64,000 nt of DNA from Nostocoides sp. HKS02 (GCF_009707485.1 NZ_CP046121.1:2232001-2296000), one strand, 5' to 3'. Counted from the first letter of the stretch, positions 48,442-57,575 are shown. The notes: generated by a model not told the origin, from the sequence alone. Numbers and translations: made by a program.

Positions 48442-49041
48442 ATGTCGACCAGCCGACTCGAAGCGTTCAGCGATGGCGTGCTCGCCATCATCATCACCAT
48501 CATGGTCCTCGAGCTGAAGGTGCCCGATCAGCCGACGCTCGCAGCCTTGGCGAACTCCTACATCGGCTTCCTGACCTACCTGCTGAGCTTCATCTACATC
48601 GGCATCTACTGGACCAACCACCACCACCTCTTCCAGCTCGTGCGCCAGGTCGACGGCCCGGTCCTGTGGTCGAACCTCCACCTGCTGTTCTGGCTGTCGC
48701 TGTACCCGTTCACGACCGCCTGGCTCGACGACATGAGGGTGGCCCTGGTCCCCACCGTGGCGTACGGGGTCAACCTGCTCGGCGCGGCGATCGCGTACTA
48801 CGTGCTCCAGCTGAGCGTGATCCGCCTGCCCGAGACCGGCCAGCGGGTTCGCGAGGCGCTGGGCCGCGACCTCAAGGGAAAGGTGTCGCCGGCGCTGTAC
48901 CTGACCGGCATCGCGCTCGCCTACGTCCGGCCGTGGCTCGCGCTCGTGCCGTTCGCGGTCGTGGCCCTGATGTGGCTGGTACCCGACCGCCGCGTGGAGC
49001 GCTACCTCGCGGCGACCGACACGAGCACCCCGAGCAGCTAG
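48442..49041 (+). CDS. TMEM175/DUF1211 family ion channel
   Basis: 199 residues with about six membrane segments. The diagnostic opening is RLEAFSDGVLAIIITIMVLE (the FSD motif of helix 1), with YWTNHHHLFQLV in helix 3. Prokaryotic members are tetrameric potassium-permeable channels. ATG at 48442 preceded by GAGGAG. It stands alone between minus-strand genes and its stop overlaps the M20 peptidase stop by 4 bases. Confidence 0.85.
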   Translation: MSTSRLEAFSDGVLAIIITIMVLELKVPDQPTLAALANSYIGFLTYLLSFIYIGIYWTNHHHLFQLVRQVDGPVLWSNLHLLFWLSLYPFTTAWLDDMRVALVPTVAYGVNLLGAAIAYYVLQLSVIRLPETGQRVREALGRDLKGKVSPALYLTGIALAYVRPWLALVPFAVVALMWLVPDRRVERYLAATDTSTPSS

Positions 49042-50414
49042 GCCAGCGTCGAGCCACCGAGCTCGACCAGGAACAACGCCTGCGCCAGGGCGGTCCTGCG
49101 CAGCTCCTCCGGGTCGACACTCTCGTCGGGGGCGTGGATCCGAGAGGCCGGCTCCTCCACGCCGAGCAGCATGATCTCCGCCCCGGGGACGAGCTCGGCG
49201 AACGTCGTGGCCAGGGGGATGGACCCGCCTTGGCCGGTGGTCACCGCGTCGCGTCCGAACGCTGTCCGCATCGCTCTGCGCATGGCGGCATAGGCAGGGC
49301 CGTCGGTGCGGGCCTGGAAACCCTGCCCCAGGGACACGGCGCGGATCTCGACCTGGGCGCCGAACGGCGTGTGCGCGCGCAGGTGGGCGATGAGCAAGTC
49401 CTGCGCGGCCTTCGCATCGGTGCCAGCGGGCACCCGGAGGTTGACCACCGCCCGCGCCTCGCCCTGCACCGCCGCGGTCACCTGGGCGACCGGAGGTGCG
49501 TCGATGGCCAGGACGGTGGCCGCGGGTCGGGCCCACAACAGGTCGCCCAGGGCGCCGTTGCCGGTGAGCGGTTCGACCCCCGGCAGCAAGGCGGCATCCT
49601 CGCGAAAGCGGTTGGGGTCACAGGGCTCGCCCATCCACGAGCCACCATGCTCCAGGCCGTCCACGGTCGTCTCGCCGTCCGGGCCGCGCAGGCTGGCCAG
49701 GGCCGTCAGCAGCGCCTGGAGCGCATCGGGCGCGGCGCCGCCGAACATGCCCGAATGCGCGGGACGCTCCATGGTCCGCACCGTCATCAGCACGCTGCCG
49801 GTGCCCCGCAGCGACGTCGTCAGGGTCGGCAGGCCGGCCTCGACGTTGCCCGTGTCGGCGATGACCACGACGTCGCACTGAGCGAGTTCCGGCTCGGCCC
49901 GCAGGAGCGCCTCCAGACCGCCGCTCGACTGTTCCTCGGAACCCTCGCAGACGACGGCGACCTCGACCGGCCAGCCACCCGTGACCTCACGCACTGCTCG
50001 CAAGGCGAGCAGGCTGGCGACCAGGTTTCCCTTGCAGTCCGCGGATCCCCTGCCGTACCAACGGCCCCCACGCTCGGTGAGCTCCCACGGCGGGCTGCTC
50101 CAGGTTCCAGGATCCCCCACCGGCACGACGTCGTAGTGCGAGTAGAGCAGGACCCGCGGCGCACCGCTCGGCCCGCCGGAGCGACCGACCACCGCCAACG
50201 ACCCGTCCGGGGTCGGATGCGCGTGTATGCCGTCGACGCCGGCCTCGGAGAACAGCTCACCCACCAGCGTGGCGGCGGCCCGGCACTCGGACGCTGGCTC
50301 GATGGCTGCGTTCGCCACCGAGCGCAGCGCCACGAGCCGCGCGAGGTCGTCGCGGGCACGCGGCATACCGGCATCGACCGCCTCGGCGAGCCGCTCCGTG
50401 AGGGATGCGCTCAC
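49038..50414 (-). CDS. M20 family metallopeptidase (dipeptidase)
   Basis: 458 residues. Zinc-site and catalytic residues are present: YSHYDVVPV, RGSADCKGNLVA and CEGSEEQSSGG, with the lid-domain AHSGMFGG. The layout matches cytosolic nonspecific dipeptidases and acetylornithine-deacetylase-like M20 enzymes. GTG start at 50414 overlaps the esterase stop (GTGA). Last gene of the menC-ATP-grasp run, so it may degrade a product or intermediate of that system (inference). Confidence 0.88.
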   Translation of the reverse strand: MSASLTERLAEAVDAGMPRARDDLARLVALRSVANAAIEPASECRAAATLVGELFSEAGVDGIHAHPTPDGSLAVVGRSGGPSGAPRVLLYSHYDVVPVGDPGTWSSPPWELTERGGRWYGRGSADCKGNLVASLLALRAVREVTGGWPVEVAVVCEGSEEQSSGGLEALLRAEPELAQCDVVVIADTGNVEAGLPTLTTSLRGTGSVLMTVRTMERPAHSGMFGGAAPDALQALLTALASLRGPDGETTVDGLEHGGSWMGEPCDPNRFREDAALLPGVEPLTGNGALGDLLWARPAATVLAIDAPPVAQVTAAVQGEARAVVNLRVPAGTDAKAAQDLLIAHLRAHTPFGAQVEIRAVSLGQGFQARTDGPAYAAMRRAMRTAFGRDAVTTGQGGSIPLATTFAELVPGAEIMLLGVEEPASRIHAPDESVDPEELRRTALAQALFLVELGGSTLA

Positions 50415-51133
50415 GGGACGAGGTCGTCGAGGTAGAGGGGCAGCATCTCCCACCAGGTCGGCCAGTCGTGGTCGTAACGGTCACCCCAGTCATCGACCCG
50501 GTTGGGAATCCCCTTGTCCCCCAACGCCCGAGCCATTGCCCAGGACTCGCCGACGTCCTCCCACCGGCCGCTGCCCGAGGCGAGGATGACGTAGCGCGTG
50601 CGCAGGAGCTCGAGCGCCGGGCCCTCGAGGCCCGGGAGGAAGTGCAGTGGAGAGGAGAAGTACCAGTCATCGGTGGTGGGGCCGCCGATGAACTGCTCGA
50701 CGTCGTACGTGCCGCTCATGCCCACGGCGGCACCGAAGAGGTGCGGGTAGCGGCACAGCATCGCGACCGAGTTGAACGCGCCGATCGACGCACCCGCGAC
50801 GATGGCAGGCTGCGGCGAGGAGTCGGCGTGGATGGCCGGCATGACCTCCTCGGCGACAGCCTGGTGGTAGGCGTTGAACAGCCAGCGGCGGTAGTCCGTG
50901 GACCCCGCGTTGCCCGCCATCGCGCGACCGGCCGCGCTGTCGCAGGAGTACACCTTGATCCGCCCGGCCTCCACCATCGGCGCGAGGTGACCCACGAGGT
51001 GGTGTCGCTCGACCTCCTCGGCGTCACCGCCGGCAGTGGGAAAGAGCAGGACCGGCACGCCGTAGTGGCCCCACCGGACCAGGGTCAGGTCCTGGCCCAT
51101 CCGGTCGGACCACCAGCGTTCGGTGACCTTCAC
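50411..51133 (-). CDS. esterase, alpha/beta hydrolase fold
   Basis: 240 residues. The nucleophile elbow is VAGASIGAFNSVAMLCRYP (G-A-S-I-G), with HDWPTWWEMLP near the C-terminus supplying the likely catalytic His. It resembles the esterase-D/antigen-85-like group. GTG start at 51133 with GAGGAGGC upstream. There are 26 bases between it and the enterochelin-esterase-like gene. Substrate unknown. Confidence 0.8.
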   Translation of the reverse strand: MKVTERWWSDRMGQDLTLVRWGHYGVPVLLFPTAGGDAEEVERHHLVGHLAPMVEAGRIKVYSCDSAAGRAMAGNAGSTDYRRWLFNAYHQAVAEEVMPAIHADSSPQPAIVAGASIGAFNSVAMLCRYPHLFGAAVGMSGTYDVEQFIGGPTTDDWYFSSPLHFLPGLEGPALELLRTRYVILASGSGRWEDVGESWAMARALGDKGIPNRVDDWGDRYDHDWPTWWEMLPLYLDDLVP

Positions 51134-51159
51134 AACTGCCTCCTCATGGGTCGGGTGCC

Positions 51160-52308
51160 CTACTCGTAGACGAACTTCTGCGGCCCGGGGAACAGCCAGG
51201 ACAGCCCCTCACGGAGGCGGTCGCGCCAGTCCTCCCAGTTGTGCCCGTCACGCGCCTCGACGTAGTTGACGGTGATGCCCGCTCCACGGAACACCGGGAC
51301 CATCGACCGGTTGGGGGTGATGAGCGGCTCGTAGGTGCCACAGCTCATGAAGATCCGCTCGACCGGCCGCGTCGGCTTGGCGCGGTAGCGGTTGACGAAC
51401 TTCACCACGGGGTCGAACGCCGGCCCTCCCCCGTGGTCCGTCCCGATGTCGGTGAACACCAGCGACGCGGACTGGAGGAACAGCGAGCCGAAGAGTCCCG
51501 GGTAGCGCACCGCGGTCGACAGGGATGCGATGCCGCCGAAGCTCGACCCCATGAGGCACCGGGCCTCGGGTGCGTCGACCAGGGGCAGCCGCTGCGCCAG
51601 GGTGGGGACGAGCTCACGCGCGATGAACCTCGCGTGCGGCGCATGGTTGGGGTACTCGCGAAGTCGGTCGCGCGGGGGCACGAACGCGGCCACCAGGGGG
51701 GCCACGTCGAGGCGGTGGATGAGGTTGTCGAGCACGGTCTTCATCGCGGCGTAGTCCAGGTAGTCCGTCCCGTCGTGAACGACCAGGAGGGGGTAGCGAA
51801 GGGCGGGGTTGTACCGCGCGGGCAGGTACAGCTTCACGGGCTGCTCGCGCCGCAGCGCCTTGGAGTGCAAGGTGTCCTCGACGAGCTCTCCGGGCCGGGC
51901 CTCGGGATCGTGGTTGACCCAGTCCGGCACCTCGTAGCCCGTCGCCGCACAGACCGAGCTCGACCCCATCGGCGAGTGCGCGACGCGCGGGTTGAGCGGA
52001 TCGTTGAACCGCTCGTAGTGCTCGCCACGGCGGGTCTCGAGCTGGTACTCGACCCTCGAGCCGGCCGGGAGCGCGGTCGTCGCCACCCAGAGGTCGGTCT
52101 CGGGAAGCCGCTTCATCGGCAGCGGGTCGGGCAGTCCCACGACGCGGTGACGTACGCGTACCTCGTCCGCATCGCCGCGGAAGAGGAACGTCGCCCGCTC
52201 GCCCTCGATGATGGGCGCGCCATGTCGGCCGAGGAACCTGTCCAGCGCAGCACCGTCGACCGGGAGGCGCTCGCGCAGTCGGTTGACGGCGAGCCTGCGG
52301 TCGTTCAT
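51160..52308 (-). CDS. enterochelin esterase-like hydrolase
   Basis: 382 residues. Residues ~40-130 form an immunoglobulin-like/CBM48-type domain (FLFRGDADEVRVRHRVVG onward); the C-terminal catalytic domain has YPLLVVHDGTDYLDYAAM, LMGSSFGGIASLSTAVRYP with the Ser, and ARDGHNWEDWRDRLREGL with the His, as in Fes. No siderophore genes are nearby, so ester or amide cleavage of another compound is likely. ATG at 52308 overlaps the upstream stop (ATGA). Confidence 0.82.
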   Translation of the reverse strand: MNDRRLAVNRLRERLPVDGAALDRFLGRHGAPIIEGERATFLFRGDADEVRVRHRVVGLPDPLPMKRLPETDLWVATTALPAGSRVEYQLETRRGEHYERFNDPLNPRVAHSPMGSSSVCAATGYEVPDWVNHDPEARPGELVEDTLHSKALRREQPVKLYLPARYNPALRYPLLVVHDGTDYLDYAAMKTVLDNLIHRLDVAPLVAAFVPPRDRLREYPNHAPHARFIARELVPTLAQRLPLVDAPEARCLMGSSFGGIASLSTAVRYPGLFGSLFLQSASLVFTDIGTDHGGGPAFDPVVKFVNRYRAKPTRPVERIFMSCGTYEPLITPNRSMVPVFRGAGITVNYVEARDGHNWEDWRDRLREGLSWLFPGPQKFVYE

Positions 52309-53249
52309 CGCAGCGTCTCGCTGAGGTCGTGGATGGCGCCGTCGATGCCGAGGATCCTTGCGCCAGAAGGCAGTCCGCCTGCGTCGTCGAGCTCGAGCGC
52401 GGTGCCGTCGTCGAGCAGGACGCAGTGCTGGTCGGTGAACCTGCGGGCCATGACGGCACACCGGTCACGGTCATCGAGCCGCAGCCGCCGGCGCGCGTGC
52501 GGCAGCACGACCAGGCCCTTCACTCGCCCCAGCCCCCGGTCGAACACCTCGGCCTCACTCGCGCCCTGGGGCCCGAAGTCGTGGAACAGCACGACCCGCT
52601 CGGTGAGGGCCATCGCACCCGCCGACCACGCGACCACCGGCAGCTCGTCGGGGATCTCGATCGCGAACAGCCGCAGCGCCCGGAGCAGCGTGCCGACATG
52701 CCCCCCGGTGAGGACCACCGCCGCAGACTCCCCCAACAAGGCGGCGATCTCGCCACGGTGCCAGCCGATGACGCCGCTCGCATCGATGGGGGACGCCGCG
52801 TCCAGCTCGGCGTAGAGCGTCTTGAGCTGGCCGGCATACCAGTTGTCGACGTGCCGGACGACCTCGATCGCGTCGTCCAGGGCCCCGTATGCCGCGGCCT
52901 GCGCCTCGCGCACGCGCCGCTGCACGGCATACACCCCGTCCAGGGCGTGCTGGAGTCGCAGCCGGTACAGCGACAGCAAGGCGTCGTGACGGTCACGGAA
53001 AGTCATTGCGGCAGAAGCGAATGCAGGGTCCTTCTCGATCACGTCGAACATCCGGTGGTGGAGGCGGAGGTGACGCGCCTCGCCGCCGATCACCTGGTCG
53101 AGCTCGTCGACGACATCCTCACGCTCCTCCCACCCGGCGTTGATGGTCGCGACGGGACCCTCGACGCCCAGCGAGCGCAGCGCAGTGCCGGCCGTGGTCA
53201 TGAAGCGTTGTGGCCCGAGGAGGACAGTGCGCATGGAGGAGGACAGCAC
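52305..53249 (-). CDS. S51 peptidase-like / type 1 glutamine amidotransferase-like protein
   Basis: 314 residues. The C-terminal half has AAVVLTGGHVGTLLRALRLF and VVAWSAGAMALTERVVLFHD; the S-A-G-A elbow is that of peptidase family S51 (dipeptidase E, cyanophycinase). The N-terminal ~125 residues are helical and charged. GTG at 53249 abuts the ATP-grasp stop directly; an ATG at 53234 begins MRTVLLGPQRF and is equally likely. Expected to cleave Asp- or isopeptide-type bonds, but the substrate is unknown. Confidence 0.72.
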   Translation of the reverse strand: MLSSSMRTVLLGPQRFMTTAGTALRSLGVEGPVATINAGWEEREDVVDELDQVIGGEARHLRLHHRMFDVIEKDPAFASAAMTFRDRHDALLSLYRLRLQHALDGVYAVQRRVREAQAAAYGALDDAIEVVRHVDNWYAGQLKTLYAELDAASPIDASGVIGWHRGEIAALLGESAAVVLTGGHVGTLLRALRLFAIEIPDELPVVAWSAGAMALTERVVLFHDFGPQGASEAEVFDRGLGRVKGLVVLPHARRRLRLDDRDRCAVMARRFTDQHCVLLDDGTALELDDAGGLPSGARILGIDGAIHDLSETLR

Positions 53250-54473
53250 TCAGCCGGCGTAGACGTGGATCGTCTGGCCCACGTCGTCGAGCATGGCGCG
53301 GAGCGTGTCGTAGTCGGGGTGGCGCATCCGGACGTAGGCATTGGCCATGTAGCCGGCCTCGACCGCCTGGGTGTGGTGGCCCTCGGGTGGGAAGTGGCCG
53401 TCGATGATCCACTGCCCGTAGCGGGACTGGATCTGGTCGATGCCGCTGTAACCCTTGATCTGGCCATCGGCATCCGGACGCAGCGCGACGATTCCGGCGG
53501 AGTACGGGCGGCGCATCTGGTGCTCGGGCATGCCGTGCACGATCACGTGGGCCCACTCGCGGTAGACGTCGACGTCGTTGCTCGCGGAGTACAGGTCCCA
53601 GCAGCCGACCCCCGGCGGGCGGCACCCGATCTCGGAGAACCGCAGACCCTTGGGACCGTGGAACCACTCCATGTGCGTGGCACTCGTCGGGATCCCGAGC
53701 GCCTCGATGACCCGCTGGCCCATCGCGGCCACCTCGGCGTAGAACGACGAGTCGGCCATCCGGTTGGTCGTCACGAACTGCGGCGAGATCCACCGGTGTC
53801 GCATCGCCTCGAGCACGTTCGGGTAGTAGTGGGTCGTCCAGTCGTGGACCACCTGGCCGTCCCGGGTGATGGTGTCGTAGAAGCCCTCGTGACCCTCGAC
53901 GAACTCCTCGATGGCGATGGACGACGCCCCGTGGGAGCCGAACTCGGTGAGGGCGTGGGCGAGCTCGGTGTCGTTGTCCACCCGGGTCGTGTCCTTGGCG
54001 CCGGCGCCGTCGCGCGGCTTGAGGATCAACGGGTAGCCGACCTGCTCGGCGAACGCCCAGGCCTCGTGGGCGTGGTCGATGGCGGCGGAGGCGGCAGTGG
54101 GCACGCCCGCGTCACGCAGGGCCTGCTTCATCGACGGCTTGTCGCGGCACAGCCAGGTGGTCTGCACCGAGGTGCCCGGCACCCCCGTCGCCTCGCGTAC
54201 CTGGGCCGCGACCATGGTGTGGGCCTCGACGGTCGCCTCGAGCCGGTCGACCCAGACCTTGGACTGGATGAATCGCACGGCCTCGGTCATGGCCCGCAGG
54301 TCGGTGACCGAGCCGACCTTGTAGTAACCCCGCAGGGCGCCGCGGAGCTCCTCGTCGAGGGTGTACTCGTCAGCCTCGCCCACGCCGATCACGTGGGCAC
54401 CCACCGAGGCGAGCGCGAGCACGAAACGGCGCTGGTTGGCAGGGAACCCCGGCTCGACGAAGACGATGTTCAC
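53250..54473 (-). CDS. ATP-grasp ligase
   Basis: 407 residues. The ATP-grasp core shows YPLILKPRDGAGAKDT (ATP-binding Lys), SIAIEEFVEGHEGFYDT and GLRFSEIGCRPPGVGCWDLY with the Mg-binding Glu and Arg. Such enzymes form amide or peptide bonds via acyl phosphates. GTG start at 54473 overlaps the menC stop (GTGA). It is followed by an S51-like peptidase, two esterases and an M20 peptidase, a set pointing to synthesis and turnover of a small peptide-like molecule (inference). Confidence 0.85.
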   Translation of the reverse strand: MNIVFVEPGFPANQRRFVLALASVGAHVIGVGEADEYTLDEELRGALRGYYKVGSVTDLRAMTEAVRFIQSKVWVDRLEATVEAHTMVAAQVREATGVPGTSVQTTWLCRDKPSMKQALRDAGVPTAASAAIDHAHEAWAFAEQVGYPLILKPRDGAGAKDTTRVDNDTELAHALTEFGSHGASSIAIEEFVEGHEGFYDTITRDGQVVHDWTTHYYPNVLEAMRHRWISPQFVTTNRMADSSFYAEVAAMGQRVIEALGIPTSATHMEWFHGPKGLRFSEIGCRPPGVGCWDLYSASNDVDVYREWAHVIVHGMPEHQMRRPYSAGIVALRPDADGQIKGYSGIDQIQSRYGQWIIDGHFPPEGHHTQAVEAGYMANAYVRMRHPDYDTLRAMLDDVGQTIHVYAG

Positions 54474-55498
54474 GGGTCGACTCTATTGCCGGAGAGCACC
54501 CCGTGGCATGCCGTGACCCTGGCTCGCCACCACTCGTGCCGCTCTGGCGTGGCCGCCCACTGGTCAAGGAGCGCCTCGTCCGCGTCGACTCGGCCCACGG
54601 GCAGCACCCCTGCGTGCGGCAGCAGCGACGGTACCCCCACGTCACCGCCGAGCAGCGCGACGGTGCCGAGGCCGCAGGCGTACGGCAGCTCGGGCAGGGC
54701 AGCCGCCAGGGCCACCCCGGCCGCCATGCCGACGGACGTGTCGAGGGCGGAGGAGACCACGGCTGGTAGGCCACAGTCACCGACGATCTCGAGAGCCCGC
54801 CGGACCCCACCGAGCGGGGCGACCTTGACGACGACCAGGTCGGCGGCTTCCTCGCGCGCCACCCGCAGCGGGTCCTCGGCCTTGCGGATCGACTCGTCGG
54901 CCGCCACCGGCACGTCGATCCCCAGCCTGGCCAGTGCCAGCCGCAGCTCGCGCAGCTCACTCACCTCGGCACAGGGCTGTTCGGCATACTCGATGCCGTA
55001 TGCCGCGAGCCGGCGCAGCGCCTCCGTCGCCTCGGCCACCGACCACCCGCCGTTGGCGTCGACCCGAATGCGGCCACCCGGTCCCATCGCGTCGCGCACC
55101 GCGGCCACGCGGCATACGTCGTCCTCGAGGCCCTGACCGCGCTCGGCGACCTTGACCTTCGCCGTCCTGGCGCCGTCGAAGCGGGCGAGCACCGCAGGGA
55201 CCTGGTCAGGGGTCACGGCGGGGACAGTCGCGTTGACCGGAACCTCGGCTCGCACCGGATCCGGCCACCCCAGCCACGCTGACTCGACTGCCGCCGCGAG
55301 CCAGCGGGCGGCCTCGGGGGGCTGGTACTCGAGGAACGGCGAGAACTCGCCCCAGCCCACTGGTCCGTGGAGCAGGGCGGCCTCGCGGACCTCGACGCCG
55401 CGGAACCGCACCCGCATCGGGATGGAGACGACGCGCAGTCCCGCCAGCAGCTCGGTGAGCGGTGGCAGCTCGATCAGCGGTGGCCGCTCGGCAGCCAC
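54470..55498 (-). CDS. menC: o-succinylbenzoate synthase
   Basis: 342 residues, enolase superfamily. Catalytic features: KVKVAERG with the KxK lysine, IRVDANGGWS, EQPCAEVSEL, VAADESIR and VVKVAPLGG. It dehydrates SHCHC to o-succinylbenzoate. I chose the GTG at 55498, two bases after the VOC-protein stop, over the longer frame from 55564, which overlaps that gene. Encoded in a run with unrelated ligase/hydrolase genes, away from menD. Confidence 0.9.
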   Translation of the reverse strand: MAAERPPLIELPPLTELLAGLRVVSIPMRVRFRGVEVREAALLHGPVGWGEFSPFLEYQPPEAARWLAAAVESAWLGWPDPVRAEVPVNATVPAVTPDQVPAVLARFDGARTAKVKVAERGQGLEDDVCRVAAVRDAMGPGGRIRVDANGGWSVAEATEALRRLAAYGIEYAEQPCAEVSELRELRLALARLGIDVPVAADESIRKAEDPLRVAREEAADLVVVKVAPLGGVRRALEIVGDCGLPAVVSSALDTSVGMAAGVALAAALPELPYACGLGTVALLGGDVGVPSLLPHAGVLPVGRVDADEALLDQWAATPERHEWWRARVTACHGVLSGNRVDP

Positions 55499-55500
55499 AG

Positions 55501-55905
55501 TCAGCGGGTGCGCGCGGACAGCACGCAGAACTCGTTGCCCTCGGGGTCGCGCAACACGGTCCACCCGACGTCATCGCCCTGACCCACGTCGGCCAGGGTC
55601 GCCCCTCGCTCCAGCAGTGCGGCGATCTCGGCGTCGCGGTCCTGGCTGGCATGGGGAGCCAGGTCGATGTGGAGCCGGTTCTTGACCGTCTTGCCCTCGG
55701 GGACCGGCACGAAGACCAGCCCCTGGGCCTGCTGCATCCAGGTCTGGCCGTCCTCGATGGGGTCGACCGACATGTGCTTGGGGATGATCGTGACCTCGCC
55801 CTGCGCCTCGTAGACGATCTGGAAGTCCAGCGTCTCCGCCCACCACCGCGCCAAGGAGGCGACGTCGTGGGAGTCAACGACCACGGTGTACCAGCGCAGC
55901 GCCAT
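55501..55905 (-). CDS. VOC family (glyoxalase-like) protein
   Basis: 134 residues with two beta-alpha-beta-beta-beta modules: LRWYTVVVDSHDVASLARWW, then NRLHIDLAPHASQDRDAE and VLRDPEGNEFCVLS. Metal-ligand positions (His in HIDL, Glu in EGNEF) are present. Function within the superfamily is not predictable. ATG at 55905; first gene of the menC run, 52 bases from the divergent menB. Confidence 0.82.
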   Translation of the reverse strand: MALRWYTVVVDSHDVASLARWWAETLDFQIVYEAQGEVTIIPKHMSVDPIEDGQTWMQQAQGLVFVPVPEGKTVKNRLHIDLAPHASQDRDAEIAALLERGATLADVGQGDDVGWTVLRDPEGNEFCVLSARTR

Positions 55906-55944
55906 ACAACGCACGGTAGTGCGCGGCACGGAGCGGCGCATGGC

Positions 55945-55950
55945 TAGGCT
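55945..55950 (+). promoter_or_regulatory. -10 box of menB, leaderless start
   Basis: TAGGCT followed after 7 bases by the GTG at 55958. The same spacing occurs at nuoA2 and menE, and supports a leaderless menB mRNA. Confidence 0.65.
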
Positions 55951-55957
55951 CGCGCAG

Positions 55958-56896
55958 GTGAGCGCACTCCCCGCTGTCAGCGAGACCTTCGACCCGCAGG
56001 CCTGGGAGGTGGTCGAGGGATTCGAGTTCACCGACATCACCTACCACCGGGCCCGCGAGGTGGGTGCGGTGCGCATCGCGTTCGACCGGCCCGAGGTGCT
56101 CAACGCGTTTCGGCCGCACACGGTGGACGAGCTGTACCGCGCGCTCGACCACGCTCGCCGCACGCCCGACGTCGGCGTCGTCCTGCTCACCGGGAACGGA
56201 CCGGGCCCGGTCGGCAGCGGCAGTGCTGGCAACTGGGCGTTCTGCTCCGGGGGCGACCAGCGGATCCGTGGCCGGTCGGGTTACCAGTACGCCGCCGGCG
56301 ACACCGCCGACACCGTCGACGAACGCCGGGTCAAGGCTGAGGGCGGACGGCTGCACATCCTCGAGGTCCAGCGGCTCATCCGCATGATGCCCAAGGTCGT
56401 CATCGCCGTCGTCAACGGCTGGGCTGCTGGCGGTGGACACTCCCTGCACGTCGTCTGCGACCTCACCATGGCCAGCCGGGAGCATGCGCGCTTCAAGCAG
56501 ACCGATGCGGACGTGGGGTCGTTCGACGGGGGGTACGGCTCGGCATACCTTGCCAAGATGGTCGGGCAGAAGTTCGCCCGCGAGATCTTCTTCCTCGGCC
56601 GGACGTACTCGGCGGAGGACATGCACCGGATGGGGGCGGTGAACCTCGTCAGCGACCACGCGGCGCTCGAGGCGGATGCGCTGGACGTCGCCCGCGAGAT
56701 CATGGGCAAGAGCCCGCAGGCGCAGCGGATGCTCAAGTTCGCCTTCAACCTGCTCGATGACGGACTCATGGGGCAGCAGGTGTTCGCCGGTGAGGCCACC
56801 CGGCTGGCCTACATGACCGACGAGGCGCTCGAGGGACGCGACCAGTTCCTCGAGAAGCGGGAGCCGGACTGGTCGCCGTACCCCTGGTACTTCTGA
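55958..56896 (+). CDS. menB: 1,4-dihydroxy-2-naphthoyl-CoA synthase
   Basis: 312 residues, crotonase family. Motifs specific to MenB: NWAFCSGGDQRIRGRSGYQY, VVNGWAAGGGHSLHVVCDLT, DADVGSFDGGYGSAYLA and the C-terminal EGRDQFLEKREPDWSPYPWY. It cyclises o-succinylbenzoyl-CoA. I chose GTG at 55958 from the promoter; the ATG at 55940 would put the -10 box inside the gene. Confidence 0.95.
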   Translation: MSALPAVSETFDPQAWEVVEGFEFTDITYHRAREVGAVRIAFDRPEVLNAFRPHTVDELYRALDHARRTPDVGVVLLTGNGPGPVGSGSAGNWAFCSGGDQRIRGRSGYQYAAGDTADTVDERRVKAEGGRLHILEVQRLIRMMPKVVIAVVNGWAAGGGHSLHVVCDLTMASREHARFKQTDADVGSFDGGYGSAYLAKMVGQKFAREIFFLGRTYSAEDMHRMGAVNLVSDHAALEADALDVAREIMGKSPQAQRMLKFAFNLLDDGLMGQQVFAGEATRLAYMTDEALEGRDQFLEKREPDWSPYPWYF

Positions 56897-56918
56897 GGTT
56901 GGCTGCTGAGGGTCGCGC

Positions 56919-57371
56919 TCAGCCGGACCCGCCGAGGTCGACGTCGTAGGCCTCGTAGACGAGGTCGGCGCCCTTCTGCCGGTGCCGGACGAGCTGACCC
57001 ACGAGGCTGGTGACCTCTTCGCGGAACATCGGCAGGTCGGCCATCGTGCCACCGTGCTCGAGCACGGCGAGGTAGGCGGCAATGTCCTCGCGGTAGCGCT
57101 CGTGCTCGCGCATCAGCCGCCGGACCTGGCCCACGAGTCGGGGGTCGCCGCGACGCACGCTGTCGTAGAGGCCGCCCGGGCCCTCGGTGAGGTCGATGTG
57201 GTCCTGGAAGTCGTGGGCCAGCTCGGCCAGCGCGGCCCGGACCCGTTCGCGCCAGGCGCCCCCGCGGGCGATGGGTGAGGCGAGCGCCTCGTCGACGGCC
57301 GCGACCGAGTCGCGCAGCTCAGCGCGGTGGGCGCGGACGCGGTCCAGGTATGCCGCGAACTCGGTGTCCAT
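56919..57371 (-). CDS. hemerythrin-like small helical protein
   Basis: 150 residues, all-helical, with His and Glu spaced as in hemerythrin-type bundles: LAHDFQDHIDLTEG, then LMREHERYREDIAAYL and LVRHRQKGADLVYEAYD. ATG at 57371 has a strong GGGAGGTGG ribosome site. A redox or oxygen-sensing role would suit the neighbourhood, but the full iron ligand set is not certain and it could be an unrelated helical bundle. Confidence 0.55.
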   Translation of the reverse strand: MDTEFAAYLDRVRAHRAELRDSVAAVDEALASPIARGGAWRERVRAALAELAHDFQDHIDLTEGPGGLYDSVRRGDPRLVGQVRRLMREHERYREDIAAYLAVLEHGGTMADLPMFREEVTSLVGQLVRHRQKGADLVYEAYDVDLGGSG

Positions 57372-57440
57372 GCCCACCTCCCGCTAGATATCGTCCCGCC
57401 CGAGGTGTGGTCCCGTCCAGCGGTGAGGGGCGGGGCGCAT

Positions 57441-57504
57441 GGACCGGCTCGTGGGCAGCATCGTCCGGGTGATGACACGGAGGATGCTGCCCACGAGACG
57501 GTCC
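57441..57504. repeat. palindromic repeat, copy 1
   Basis: Long imperfect hairpin: outer GGACCG/CGGTCC, then CTCGTGGGCAGCATC pairing with GATGCTGCCCACGAG, then TCC/GGA, and a 12-base loop. The central 50 bases (57448-57497) recur at 59219-59268 with two differences. It lies between divergent genes, so it is not a terminator for either. The rest of 57372-57627 holds only the promoter elements of the lipoprotein gene. Confidence 0.9.
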
Positions 57505-57575
57505 GGCACCCGGGGCGCTCCCCGTTCGCGTTCGAGGCTGTGAACGGCAAAGCACGGCAAACGGCCGCACATGGG

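Noticed and set aside
51160..52308. Siderophore (enterobactin) utilisation
   Set aside because: The Fes-like fold alone is not specific, and no siderophore synthesis, receptor or iron-transport gene is in the window.
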